DNA of 64,000 nt from Microthrixaceae bacterium (lineage in GTDB: Bacteria; Actinomycetota; Acidimicrobiia; Acidimicrobiales; Microtrichaceae), in the NCBI GenBank assembly GCA_023957975.1, contig JAMLGM010000001.1, forward strand, positions 248,001 to 312,000, in the 5' to 3' direction. The stretch's first letter is position 1. The number at the start of each line of letters is the position of its first letter. The notes below the pieces were generated by a model. That model did no database searches. It saw only the letters and a program-made list of their open reading frames with translations, and had not been told where the DNA came from. Of the stretch, positions 1 to 8,057 are shown piece by piece. A program made the position numbers and the translations under genes.

Positions 1-98
1 TGGAAATAGAACCTCCCGAAGGCGGCGCGATCGACTACCGCGATCGGCGGCCAGCAGCTTCCGATGACCCCGGTGACGAGCCCGATTCTGTGACCTGA
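1..98 (+). CDS. 3' end of an unidentified protein (partial)
   Basis: An open frame enters the window from the left (codons begin at position 3) and ends at TGA 96-98. The 31 visible codons encode an acidic, proline-rich tail ending in GDEPDSVT. The third codon positions are GC-rich, as in the neighbouring genes. No domain is visible, so the function cannot be assigned. It lies 78 bases upstream of the WhiB gene on the same strand. Confidence 0.4.
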   Translation, partial: EIEPPEGGAIDYRDRRPAASDDPGDEPDSVT

Positions 99-176
99 TT
101 CACAGAAACTCTTTTCTCAACCTTGTTTGCATAATCCCGGCGGCGTATCCTGCGCCGTTGAAAAGGGGGAACAACG

Positions 177-440
177 TTGAGTGCACAACCATCTTTTGAT
201 TCATGGCATCACCGGGGGGCATGCCGCGGACCACAGTCAGCGGTCTTCTTTCCGCCGCCGCACTTCGAACGCAAGCACGATCGAATCGCCCGGGAGCACC
301 GGGCAAAGGAGATCTGTGCTCAGTGCCCGGTGGTGAGTGACTGTCTGAGCTTCGCCTTGGAGATCCGTGAACCACACGGAATCTGGGGCGGAACCAACGA
401 GGTCGAGCGTCGAGCGATGCTCGAGGTCCGCAGCGCCTGA
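177..440 (+). CDS. WhiB-family Fe-S transcription factor
   Basis: An 87-residue actinobacterial WhiB-like regulator. The four cluster-ligating cysteines are C16, C47, C50 and C56, in the expected C-x(n)-CxxCxxxxxC layout, followed by the GIWGG turn at 68-72 and a basic tail. WhiB proteins bind a [4Fe-4S] cluster and usually act with the principal sigma factor; they respond to redox or developmental cues. The start is the TTG at 177, preceded by the purine-rich tract AAAAGGGGGA at about 159-168. The length is typical for the WhiB1/WhiB2 group, but which paralogue this is cannot be decided from the sequence alone. It is transcribed alone; the next gene begins 67 bases downstream. Confidence 0.93.
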   Translation: MSAQPSFDSWHHRGACRGPQSAVFFPPPHFERKHDRIAREHRAKEICAQCPVVSDCLSFALEIREPHGIWGGTNEVERRAMLEVRSA

Positions 441-507
441 GGGTGTTCATCGTTCTCGGCACCGGGTTGCACGGAAGTCACGGAATCCAGCGGGGTACCA
501 TCGGATC

Positions 508-1044
508 GTGACTTTCGTGCTCCTGGCGCTGCTGGCGCTGTTCGTCGTCGAAGTCACCGTGATGATCGCGGTGGCGAACGCAACGTCGGTCATCACCATG
601 TTCCTGGCGCTGACGCTGCTGTGCGCCGCTGGGGCGTGGGTCGTGAAGCGTCAGGGGTTCGCGACGTGGCGACGGATCAATGACGGGTTTGCTCGGGGTG
701 AAATGCCGACCGACGCCGTGCTCGACGGATTGATCTGGATGGTCGCCGGTGCACTGTTGCTGGTGCCGGGATTCGTGTCGGACCTCGCGGCGCTCGTGTT
801 GGTGCTCCCACCTACGCGGGCCCTGCTGCGACCGCTCGTTGTTCGACGTGCCCAGGTGCGTGCTGAGTCGACCTTCAACGGTTCTGCGGTGCGGTTCGCA
901 ACCTTCGGGTTCTCCACGGCCCGGGGCGGTTTCGACGACGACTTCCTGCGTCGGCGGCCGCGACACGATGACGGCATCATCGACCTGGACGCCGAGGAGA
1001 TCTTCCTCGACGAGCCCCGCGGCGAACTCGGCCCGGGAACCTGA
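508..1044 (+). CDS. fxsA: FxsA-family membrane protein
   Basis: A 178-residue membrane protein. It has two closely spaced N-terminal hydrophobic segments (about 2-20 and 24-42), then the family core with KRQGFATWRR (about 48-57) and DGLIWMVAGALLLVPGFVSD near 80-99. That core is the FxsA signature around its last membrane helices. The tail is charged and cytoplasmic. In E. coli FxsA modulates F-plasmid exclusion of phage T7; its cellular role is otherwise obscure. The GTG at 508 is chosen because the hydrophobic segment starts right after it; the open frame extends upstream without membrane-like sequence. The NUDIX gene follows after 4 bases, so the two are probably co-transcribed. Confidence 0.85.
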   Translation: MTFVLLALLALFVVEVTVMIAVANATSVITMFLALTLLCAAGAWVVKRQGFATWRRINDGFARGEMPTDAVLDGLIWMVAGALLLVPGFVSDLAALVLVLPPTRALLRPLVVRRAQVRAESTFNGSAVRFATFGFSTARGGFDDDFLRRRPRHDDGIIDLDAEEIFLDEPRGELGPGT

Positions 1045-1048
1045 CGCA

Positions 1049-1888
1049 ATGTCGTTGAGCCTCCAGGTCGACGACCCACACGAGATCCCGATTCGCGACG
1101 CGGCCACGGTGATGCTGGTTCGCGACGGACGCCACGGTGTCGAAGTGTTCATGCTCCGACGCAATCTCAACTCCGATTTCGTCGGTGGCGCGTATGTCTT
1201 TCCCGGCGGGGCGGTCGACCCGGGCGATAGCGACCGTGCGATCGAGGCCCTGAGCGTTGGACTGTCCGACGCTCAGGCGTCAGAGTTGCTCGGTGTGGGT
1301 CGCGGAGGGCTTGCCTACTGGGTTGCAGCGATTCGGGAGTCGTTCGAGGAGGCCGGACTGTTATTGGCGGTCGACGAGGACGACCGCATGGTCGGGTTCG
1401 CCAACCCGGAGGTGGCCGGTCGATTTCATCGTCACCGGATCGATGTCGACACGGCGGTTCGTGCCCTGCGAGATGTCGTTCGCGAGGAACGGCTGCGTCT
1501 CGCCACCGATCGGATGCACTACTTCAGTCGCTGGATCACGCCGCTGGGTTCACCTCGGCGCTACGACACCCGCTTCTTCGTGGCCCACGCACCCGAGGGT
1601 CAGGTGCCATCTCACGACGACCGCGAGACGATCGCGAACCTGTGGATCCGGCCGACCGAGGCCCTCGAGCGCAACGAGGCGGGGGATTTCACGTTGATCT
1701 TCCCGACGGTTCGTACCCTCGAAGTGCTGGCCCGCTTCGATTCGGCTGAGGCCGTGGTGGCTCACGCCCGTTCGATCGCCGAGTTCCCAGCCATCCTGCC
1801 CCGGATCGTCGAGGACAGCGGGGGGCTGCGGATCGTTCTGCCGGGGGACGAGGTCTACGACGCGTTCAGCTCGAAACGTCTGAATTGA
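1049..1888 (+). CDS. NUDIX hydrolase, NUDT19/CoA-diphosphatase-like
   Basis: A 279-residue NUDIX-fold pyrophosphohydrolase. The N-terminal strand region (AATVMLVRDG) leads to FPGGAVDPGD, and after an insertion of roughly 45 residues comes AIRESFEEAG, the catalytic REx2EE part of the Nudix box. That long insertion between the glycine loop and the REx2EE helix is typical of the NUDT19 (RP2p) group, whose members hydrolyse CoA and related nucleotides. The substrate is inferred from the family. The start is ATG 1049, four bases after the fxsA stop. The 3' end overlaps the convergent mrp gene by 23 bases. Confidence 0.85.
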   Translation: MSLSLQVDDPHEIPIRDAATVMLVRDGRHGVEVFMLRRNLNSDFVGGAYVFPGGAVDPGDSDRAIEALSVGLSDAQASELLGVGRGGLAYWVAAIRESFEEAGLLLAVDEDDRMVGFANPEVAGRFHRHRIDVDTAVRALRDVVREERLRLATDRMHYFSRWITPLGSPRRYDTRFFVAHAPEGQVPSHDDRETIANLWIRPTEALERNEAGDFTLIFPTVRTLEVLARFDSAEAVVAHARSIAEFPAILPRIVEDSGGLRIVLPGDEVYDAFSSKRLN

Positions 1889-3128
1889 CCGAGTCGTCGC
1901 AACGGTCTCGTTCGGCACTGTCGTGGGCATCGAGCGCCGCGGCGACCGCGTCGAGCAGGCGGGCCGAGCATCCAGTCAGATCGGTTGGGGGCGCGATGTC
2001 GGTGGTGATGCGCCGAGCGAGGTCGCGAAAGGCCTCGGCGGCGGGCCCGTCGCCGAGCGCGATCGGTGAGCCGGTGTCGCCGCCCTCGGCCACCGCATTT
2101 TCGATGGGGATCCGTGTCAGCAGCGGCGCCCCCGTGGTGGCGGCCAGGCGGTCGCCACCACCAGACCCGAAGATCGGGAACCGTTCGCCGGACGGTGCGA
2201 CGAAATAGCTCATGTTTTCGATGATGCCGAGTACCCGCAGGTAATTCTTGCGGCCCATCGAGACGGCTCGTGCCGCCACCTTCTGGGCGGACAGCGAGGG
2301 CGTGGTGACCACGAGCATCTCGGCCCTCGGCAGGAGTTTCGCGAGGCCCATCTGGACATCGCCGGTTCCGGGGGGCATGTCGATGAGCAGGTAGTCGAGG
2401 TCGGATCCCCAAGCGACGTCTTCGAGGAAGTGCTGGACGGCTCGCTGCAAGATGAGCCCACGCCACATGAGCGCGTCTTCCTCGTTCTGTACGAGGAACC
2501 CCATCGACACCACTCGTAGTTCTCCGTCGCCGACGGTGCGGATCCTCGGTTCGATGGTGGCGTCGGAAGCGTCGGATCCGCCGACGCTGCCCGCGGTCCG
2601 CTCGTGCGCCTCAAGGCGTCCGTGAACGCCGAGCATCCGCGGTTGGCTGAAGCCCCAGATGTCGGCATCGATGACGCCGACGCGGTAGCCGAGGGCGGCG
2701 ACCGCTGTTGCCAGATTCGAGGTCACCGCCGACTTGCCGACGCCGCCCTTGCCCGACGCCACCATGAGCACTTTGGTCGTGGAGGGAACCGCTGTTTCTG
2801 GCGGATGCTCGGCGATGTTGCGCCGGGCGACGGCCATCGCCGCGGCCTTCTCATCGGCGTCGAGTTCGGTCCAATCGAGTTTCACCTTGGTGACACCGGG
2901 CAACGACAGGACCCGATCGCGGACATCGCGCTGAATCTGGGCACGCAGCGGACAGCCTGCGGTGGTGAGCGCGATCTTCACAACGACGAGTCCGTCGTCG
3001 CCCACGCGCACGTCTTTGACCATGCCGAGCGCGACGATGTCGGACCCCAACTCGGGATCGATGACGCCTCGTAACAGTCCGGTGATCTCGGAGGTGCTCG
3101 GGCGGGGCGAGTCGGAGGGAATGCCCAT
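1866..3128 (-). CDS. mrp: Mrp/ApbC-type P-loop Fe-S cluster carrier
   Basis: A 420-residue cytosolic ATPase of the Mrp/NBP35 family. An N-terminal MIP18 (DUF59) domain (about 15-90, with DPELGSDIVALGMV) precedes a deviant-Walker P-loop domain starting at VASGKGGVGKSAV (about 127-139). Further motifs are DADIWGFSQPRML and DYLLIDMPPGTGD. Mrp proteins bind and hand over [4Fe-4S] clusters to apo-proteins. It converges on the NUDIX gene and diverges from erpA, another Fe-S assembly gene, with 160 bases between them. The C-terminal 60 residues are less conserved. The ATG at 3128 gives a full DUF59 domain. Confidence 0.93.
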   Translation of the reverse strand: MGIPSDSPRPSTSEITGLLRGVIDPELGSDIVALGMVKDVRVGDDGLVVVKIALTTAGCPLRAQIQRDVRDRVLSLPGVTKVKLDWTELDADEKAAAMAVARRNIAEHPPETAVPSTTKVLMVASGKGGVGKSAVTSNLATAVAALGYRVGVIDADIWGFSQPRMLGVHGRLEAHERTAGSVGGSDASDATIEPRIRTVGDGELRVVSMGFLVQNEEDALMWRGLILQRAVQHFLEDVAWGSDLDYLLIDMPPGTGDVQMGLAKLLPRAEMLVVTTPSLSAQKVAARAVSMGRKNYLRVLGIIENMSYFVAPSGERFPIFGSGGGDRLAATTGAPLLTRIPIENAVAEGGDTGSPIALGDGPAAEAFRDLARRITTDIAPPTDLTGCSARLLDAVAAALDAHDSAERDRCDDSVNSDVSS

Positions 3129-3288
3129 CGGTCACGAGTTTACGACCCGGGGACTGGAAAATCTGCGGCCGAACCGGGAATATGTAGCGCCGAAACGGTG
3201 TTTGCGGAAGTGCCCGAGGTCCCATTTCGGCGCTCGGTTACACTGGCTTCACCCCTCGTCACGGCACCGCTTTGCAGGAGGCGCACGA

Positions 3289-3609
3289 ATGATCACGCTC
3301 ACCGATTCAGCCGCAACCAAGGTTCGACAGCTCATCGACCAGGAGGGCGACGAGTCGCTCGCATTGCGTGTTGCCGTTCGTCCCGGTGGGTGTTCGGGCT
3401 TCTCCTATGAGATGTACTTCGACAACGAGATCAAGACCGAAGACCAGACGAACGACTTCGACGGCGTGAAGGTCGTGGTCGACCCGACGAGCCTGCCCCT
3501 GCTCGTCGGCGCGGAGCTTGACTACAAGGACGGTCTCGAGAAGTCCGGGTTTGAGATCAACAACCCGAACGCCTCGAAGACCTGCGGCTGCGGCTCATCG
3601 TTCAGCTGA
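3289..3609 (+). CDS. erpA: Fe-S cluster insertion protein ErpA/IscA type
   Basis: A 106-residue A-type Fe-S carrier. The three ligand cysteines are visible: C35 in RPGGCSGFSYEM, and C99 and C101 in KTCGCGSSFS at the C-terminus. The protein delivers clusters to apo-enzymes. The start is ATG 3289, preceded by GCAGGAGG at about 3274-3281. It diverges from mrp, and an Fe-S enzyme-like gene starts 17 bases downstream, so Fe-S genes are grouped here. Length and motifs are fully normal for the family. Confidence 0.95.
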   Translation: MITLTDSAATKVRQLIDQEGDESLALRVAVRPGGCSGFSYEMYFDNEIKTEDQTNDFDGVKVVVDPTSLPLLVGAELDYKDGLEKSGFEINNPNASKTCGCGSSFS

Positions 3610-3626
3610 GTCGCTGAGCGTTCTCG

Positions 3627-5210
3627 TTGCAATTCGAACTCAACGGCGAACAGGTTGAGGTCGCCGATGACGGCGCCAGCCTGCTGGAGGTGCTTCGAGA
3701 TCGTCTCGGTGTCACCTCGGTCAAACCAGGATGCAACCCGCAGGGTCAATGTGGATGTTGCACCGTGCTTGTCGACGGTGAGGCTCGTGTCGGTTGTGTG
3801 ACCCCGGCGCGCCGCGTTGCGGGCCGGTCCGTGGTGACCCTTGAGGGGTTGAGCGACGAGCGCCGCGAGGCCTGGGGTGAGGCGCTGTGCGCGACCGGGG
3901 GCAGTCAATGCGGCTATTGCACCCCGGGCATCGTGATGCGCCTCGAAGGGACCGCAGGCAAGGGTGGCGATCTGTGCGAACGCGCCGTTGTCGATCGCGC
4001 CCTCGCTGCCCACCTGTGCCGTTGCACGGGCTGGCAGACGATCCGCGAGGCGGCCGTGATGGTCGCTACCGGCGCGGAGGTGCGATCAGAGAGTCGTGAC
4101 TTCGACGCAGCGTCGCGGCGCGCAACGATCGAGGGGCACGCGCACCAGCGCGTCGGGCCCGATATCGGCTTGGGCATGGGTGGGTTTGCCGATGACGGCG
4201 CACCGAGCGATGCGCCCGTCGCGCTGCTCGCCGCGGATGGAACCTGGACGGTCGCCCCGACGATGACCGAGGCCCGCGCCGCGATCGGCAAAATCCAGGG
4301 ACGCAACACGACGGTCGATGCCGTTGCGCCGATTGAGGTGCCCGACGGGGACTGGGCGCTCACCCTGCAGACGAACTGGGTCGAACCCGCGTATCTCGAG
4401 ACCGACGCGGCCTGGGCGATTCCGGGTTCGGATCCGACCGATCCGTTGGCGAATGGTGGGGCCTTCGGTGGCAAGGTCGATTCGCCGGTGCCTGGTGACG
4501 CTGTCGAGCTGGCGGCTCGCGAAGGTGGTCCCGTGCGGTTGCGCTGGTCGCGCGAGGACGTGGTGCGTCGTGGCCCGAAGCGACCGCCGATGGCGCTGGG
4601 CATGCGCTCGGATGGTTCCGGTGTGGTGCGGGTCGCTCGCACGCCCGGAATCGTCGAAGCCATCGTCTCGGTAGCCCCACTGATCGAGGTCGAGGAGGTC
4701 GACATCGTCGGACCGCCGACCTCGACGGCGATTCGAGGGGCCGGCTGGGCCGAGGTCGCAGCCGTGCTCGCCTCGCTGGAATCCCTGGCCACGGACCAGC
4801 CCGGCACCGCAACCGTGAGGTCTCCCGAGGGTGCGTCGGCGACGGTTCGCATCGACGACGAGGGTGCGCACGTCGTCGTGCGCTGCGGCGAGGTGCTCGA
4901 CACCTCCGTCGTACGTGCATATGCCATCGGCGCCGTGCATATGGGGTTGGGTCTCGTGACGTCGGAGCAGTTGTCGGTGGATGACCAGGGCAATCCGTTG
5001 AATCTCACGATCCGCAGCTTCGGTGTGGTGCGTCCCGTGGACATGATTCCGGTCGAGGTGACGGTGGTGGACGAACCCGGCATCGAGCCGGTGTCAGGGT
5101 CGGACGCGGTGTTCGCTGCGACCGCTGCGGCGATCTGGACGTTGCAGGGCACCCCGGGTGTCTGGCCGACGAAGCTCCCGGTCCGATTTTCGGATCCAGC
5201 CACGGCCTAG
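3627..5210 (+). CDS. Fused [2Fe-2S] / shortened molybdopterin-dehydrogenase-like protein
   Basis: A 527-residue fusion. Residues 1 to about 150 are a complete CoxS/XdhC-like iron-sulfur subunit: GCNPQGQCGCCTV gives the plant-type 2Fe-2S set, and SQCGYCTPG plus HLCRCTGWQTI gives the second cluster. From about 240 onward it resembles a xanthine/aldehyde dehydrogenase large subunit: NGGAFGGKVD, RWSREDVVRRG and TSTAIRGAGWAE. The C-terminal block contains YAIGAVHMGLGL and LPVRF. The molybdenum part is only about 300 residues instead of 700 or more. The C-terminal site where the family has the catalytic GxGE reads SGSDAVF. The likely start is TTG 3627. It sits between erpA and ridA. It may be a non-catalytic or electron-transfer relative; activity is uncertain. 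Confidence 0.75.
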   Translation: MQFELNGEQVEVADDGASLLEVLRDRLGVTSVKPGCNPQGQCGCCTVLVDGEARVGCVTPARRVAGRSVVTLEGLSDERREAWGEALCATGGSQCGYCTPGIVMRLEGTAGKGGDLCERAVVDRALAAHLCRCTGWQTIREAAVMVATGAEVRSESRDFDAASRRATIEGHAHQRVGPDIGLGMGGFADDGAPSDAPVALLAADGTWTVAPTMTEARAAIGKIQGRNTTVDAVAPIEVPDGDWALTLQTNWVEPAYLETDAAWAIPGSDPTDPLANGGAFGGKVDSPVPGDAVELAAREGGPVRLRWSREDVVRRGPKRPPMALGMRSDGSGVVRVARTPGIVEAIVSVAPLIEVEEVDIVGPPTSTAIRGAGWAEVAAVLASLESLATDQPGTATVRSPEGASATVRIDDEGAHVVVRCGEVLDTSVVRAYAIGAVHMGLGLVTSEQLSVDDQGNPLNLTIRSFGVVRPVDMIPVEVTVVDEPGIEPVSGSDAVFAATAAAIWTLQGTPGVWPTKLPVRFSDPATA

Positions 5211-5219
5211 CCTTGAGCC

Positions 5220-5564
5220 ATGAGCACGCCGGTTGGTCCCTACACACCCATCGTTCGAGCGGGATCGTTCCTGTATGCGAGCGGCCAACTCGGACTCCTC
5301 GACGGCGCGCTCGTCGAGGGCGTCGCAGCCCAGACTGCGCAGGCGCTGCGAAACCTGGCAGCGCTCGTCGAATTGGAGGGGGCAACGTTGGATCAGGTGG
5401 TGAAGACCACGGTGTTCCTCGCGGACATGGAGGACTTCCTCACGATGAACGAGGCGTACGTGGCCGGTTTCGGCGATCACCGGCCTGCCCGGTCAGCCGT
5501 CGCTGTGGCAGCGTTGCCGCTCGGTGCCGCGGTGGAGATCGAGGCGGTCATCCACATCGGCTGA
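5220..5564 (+). CDS. ridA: RidA/YjgF-family deaminase
   Basis: A 114-residue Rid protein. It carries FLYASGQLGLLDG near the N-terminus and PARSAVAVAALPLGAAVEIEAV near the C-terminus; the arginine of PARSAV is the residue that in RidA binds the substrate carboxylate. RidA hydrolyses reactive enamine/imine intermediates released by PLP enzymes, protecting the cell from 2-aminoacrylate damage. The start is ATG 5220, 9 bases after the upstream stop, which suggests co-transcription with the Fe-S/molybdopterin-like gene. It is slightly short at the N-terminus compared with E. coli RidA. Confidence 0.9.
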   Translation: MSTPVGPYTPIVRAGSFLYASGQLGLLDGALVEGVAAQTAQALRNLAALVELEGATLDQVVKTTVFLADMEDFLTMNEAYVAGFGDHRPARSAVAVAALPLGAAVEIEAVIHIG

Positions 5565-5644
5565 TCGTCGGCCCCGCCGGCCAGAACGTTCGGTGGACCG
5601 CGTCGGTATTGGCCCACGTGGGTTACTTCGGCCACAATGTGGCC

Positions 5645-5803
5645 ATGGTTGGAGCCATCATCATCGTGATCGTGCTGCTCGTCGTGATCCCCGTGAGTGT
5701 CCTGGTATCGGGCGGCGCGCTCGCCGGCGTCATCGGTTTCTTTGTGCAAAAGGACGTCGACGACACGAACGAGGGTTCCGAACTCATCGACCTCAACGGC
5801 TAG
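5645..5803 (+). CDS. Small single-span membrane protein
   Basis: A 52-residue protein starting at ATG 5645. Residues 3-35 are almost entirely hydrophobic (IIIVIVLLVVIPVSVLV followed by a glycine-rich stretch), and the tail is acidic (KDVDDTNEGSELIDLNG). This fits one transmembrane helix with a short polar tail. No family is recognised and no function is proposed. It lies 80 bases after ridA and just before a convergent response-regulator gene. Confidence 0.6.
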   Translation: MVGAIIIVIVLLVVIPVSVLVSGGALAGVIGFFVQKDVDDTNEGSELIDLNG

Positions 5804-5806
5804 CGG

Positions 5807-5846
5807 TCATGAGTCCCAACGGGCTGTATTCATGAGTCCCAACGGG
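5807..5846. repeat. 23-bp tandem duplication at the 3' end of the glnR-like gene
   Basis: The 17-base word TCATGAGTCCCAACGGG occurs at 5807-5823 and again at 5830-5846, 23 bases apart. The right copy contains the stop codon and last codons of the response regulator; the left copy lies just beyond its stop. This looks like a recent tandem duplication of the gene's 3' end that leaves the protein unchanged. Confidence 0.8.
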
Positions 5847-6501
5847 ACTTGCCAAACCGGTAGCCCACGCTTCTGACCGTGCCGATCATCTGAGCGTGTT
5901 GTTCGCCGAGCTTGGCGCGGAGGCGGCGGATATGGACATCCACCGTGCGGGCGCCGCCGTAGTACTCATAGCCCCACACCCGGCTCAGCAACGTCTCGCG
6001 GGTGAACACCCGCCCCGGATTCTGGGCGAGGAACTTCAACAGCTCATATTCCATGTAGGTGAGATCGAGCGGTGTCCCGTCGATCGAGGCCTGGTAGGTC
6101 TCGAGGTTCAACACGAGCGACTTGTACTGGATGATCTCGCTGTCGTCGCTCAGTAGTCCCTGGCGGGTCAGTAGGTGCTTCACTCGAGCCTCGAACTCGA
6201 CTGGGTGAAACGGTGCGACGCAGAAGTCCTCAAACAGGTCGTGATGACGATCGAGGTCGGGGAGTTGTGAGCCTCGAACCAGCAACAGCAGCGGTGCGAC
6301 GCCGAGGTTCGTGGCTGACAATCGACGTGCGTAGGTGAACGCCTCATCGGTGTCGTTCGACGCATCGACGATCGCTCCCGCCCACGTCGCGGCGGCGATG
6401 TCCGTATCGGTGGTGGCGGTTCCCCACGGGATCGACGCCAGCTCCAGGCATCTGACGATTTCGGGCGGAACGGGATCCGGCCAACAGAGCAATGGCTCCA
6501 C
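5830..6501 (-). CDS. glnR: GlnR-like orphan response regulator
   Basis: A 223-residue OmpR/PhoB-type regulator with a degenerate receiver domain (1 to about 110) and a winged-helix DNA-binding domain (about 125-218). The latter contains YMEYELLKFLAQNPGRVFTR, a WGYEYYGGARTVDVHIRRLR segment and GTVRSVGYRF, very close to actinobacterial GlnR. The receiver lacks the acidic pair after strand 1 and has APF in place of the canonical KPF, so it is unlikely to be a normal phospho-receiver; GlnR proteins are likewise atypical. GlnR controls nitrogen-assimilation genes. Its position next to two glutamine synthetase genes supports the call. The ATG at 6501 lies 11 bases downstream of the glnA2-like stop codon. 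Confidence 0.85.
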   Translation of the reverse strand: MEPLLCWPDPVPPEIVRCLELASIPWGTATTDTDIAAATWAGAIVDASNDTDEAFTYARRLSATNLGVAPLLLLVRGSQLPDLDRHHDLFEDFCVAPFHPVEFEARVKHLLTRQGLLSDDSEIIQYKSLVLNLETYQASIDGTPLDLTYMEYELLKFLAQNPGRVFTRETLLSRVWGYEYYGGARTVDVHIRRLRAKLGEQHAQMIGTVRSVGYRFGKSRWDS

Positions 6502-6512
6502 GACGGTGCCTC

Positions 6513-7847
6513 CTACCAGTTACCGAGGTAACGGTCGAGTTCGAATTGGCTGACGTGTGCCTTATAGGCCGCCCACTCGGCGCGCTTGTTGCGCAGGAAC
6601 CACTCGAAGATGTGCTCACCGAGTGCTTCACGAGCGAGTTCGGACTGCTCCATCAGGTCGAGCGCCTCGGCGAGCGAGGACGGCAGGAGTTCAATCGACT
6701 CATCGAGGTTGCCCTGTTCGGCGAGTTCGAAGAGGTTCCCGGTGGTTTCCGGCGCCAACTCATAGTTGCCTTCGATACCGGCGAGACCGGCGGCCAAAAG
6801 CACGGAGAATGCCAGGTACGGGTTGCACGCGGGGTCGAGCGCTCGGTACTCGATTCGCGTGCCAGCGGCCTCCTTGTTCGGTTTGGACACCGGTACCCGA
6901 ACCAGGGCCGAGCGGTTGTTGCGGGCCCAACTCACGTGCACCGGGGCCTCGAAGCCGCCGATCAGCCGCTTGTAGGAGTTCACGAGTTGGTTGGTGACCG
7001 CAGTGATCTCGGGAGCGTGACGCAGGAGACCGGCGATGAACTGACGGGCGACCTCGGACAGGTTCGCATCGCCCTCGGAGTCGTAGAAGGCGTTCTCCTC
7101 GTCGCGAAACAACGAGATGTGGGTGTGCATCCCCGAACCCTGGACACCCGCGATCGGCTTGGGCATGAACGTGGCGTGAACGCCGTGTTGGTAGGCGACC
7201 TCCTTCACCACCACGCGCAACGTCATGATGGCATCGGCCATGGCGAGGGCGTCGTCGTAGCGCAGATCGATCTCGTGTTGCGACGGCGCGTCCTCGTGGA
7301 ATGAGTATTCGACCGGGATGCCCGTGTTTTCGAGCTGGTGTATCGTCGCCCGGCGGATGTCGGAGGCGATGTCGCTGGTGGTGAGATCGAAGTAGCTGCC
7401 GTTGTCGAGGGTCTGTGGAGGTTGCGACGGGTCGTCGGACGCGAGGTAGAAGTACTCGACCTCGGGGGCACACATCAGCTCGAAGCCACGATCGCGGGCA
7501 CGCTGGAGATTGCGCTTGAGTACCTGTCGAGGGTCGCCCTCGAACGGAGTGCCGTCGAGGTGGACGATGTCGCAGAACATGCGAGCACTCACCTCGCCGT
7601 CGCCCCAGGTCATGAGCTGGAAACTCGACGGGTCGGGCATGGCCAACACGTCGCTTTCCTGGACCCTGCTGAATCCGTCGACGGCCGATCCGTCGAACTG
7701 AATCCCGTCTTCGAACGCAGTCTCGAGCTCCACCGGGGAGATGGCGACGGACTTCAACTGCCCGAGCACATCGCAGAACCAGAGGCGAACCAGGTGGACC
7801 TTTCGCTCCTCGAGTGTGCGCAACACGTAGTCGTGGTGATGTCCCAT
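6513..7847 (-). CDS. Type I glutamine synthetase, GlnA2-like
   Basis: A 444-residue glutamine synthetase of the GSI fold. From ATG 7847 it begins MGHHHDYVLRTLEER, followed by VRLWFCDVLGQLKSVAISP, an arrangement typical of actinobacterial GlnA2. The beta-grasp N-domain is followed by the catalytic domain with CAPEVEYFY, GSGMHTHISLF and the NRSALVRVP active-site strand. It should make glutamine from glutamate, ammonia and ATP, although some actinobacterial GlnA2-4 paralogues act on polyamines or other substrates. The frame continues upstream to 7889, but the conserved N-terminus starts at 7847. It is co-directional with glnR downstream and divergent from the GSII gene. Confidence 0.92.
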   Translation of the reverse strand: MGHHHDYVLRTLEERKVHLVRLWFCDVLGQLKSVAISPVELETAFEDGIQFDGSAVDGFSRVQESDVLAMPDPSSFQLMTWGDGEVSARMFCDIVHLDGTPFEGDPRQVLKRNLQRARDRGFELMCAPEVEYFYLASDDPSQPPQTLDNGSYFDLTTSDIASDIRRATIHQLENTGIPVEYSFHEDAPSQHEIDLRYDDALAMADAIMTLRVVVKEVAYQHGVHATFMPKPIAGVQGSGMHTHISLFRDEENAFYDSEGDANLSEVARQFIAGLLRHAPEITAVTNQLVNSYKRLIGGFEAPVHVSWARNNRSALVRVPVSKPNKEAAGTRIEYRALDPACNPYLAFSVLLAAGLAGIEGNYELAPETTGNLFELAEQGNLDESIELLPSSLAEALDLMEQSELAREALGEHIFEWFLRNKRAEWAAYKAHVSQFELDRYLGNW

Positions 7848-8057
7848 GCCTCTACCTTCGCCGATGCGGGCCAAGAAATCCCAACGCAACGCGCCGAGTT
7901 AACACAGCGTTTACAACCGGGAAAAGGGCGAGAAATCGCGGAGGTGCAATGTGGCTCCCATCGCTTCGAGGAGTGCCCCGAACCGATCGCTGCTCGAAAC
8001 GAGCGTTTCAACAACCCCCGGTCGACCGAGTCGGCCACAAACTCAGGATGGTGCCCC
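7848..8057. promoter_or_regulatory. Divergent control region between two glutamine synthetase genes
   Basis: These 210 bases separate the start codons of the GlnA2-like gene (leftward) and the GSII gene (rightward) and must contain both promoters. The segment 7898-7914 (GTTAACACAGCGTTTAC) has two GTTnAC-like half-sites whose starts are 11 bases apart. That is the one-turn spacing of GlnR a/b boxes, although the bases match the consensus only partly. GlnR control of both genes is an inference. Confidence 0.4.

Noticed and set aside
3914..5203. 429-codon minus-strand frame
   Set aside because: Antisense to the [2Fe-2S]/molybdopterin fusion, which has recognisable motifs throughout; the minus product is Ser/Thr/Pro-rich with no domain.
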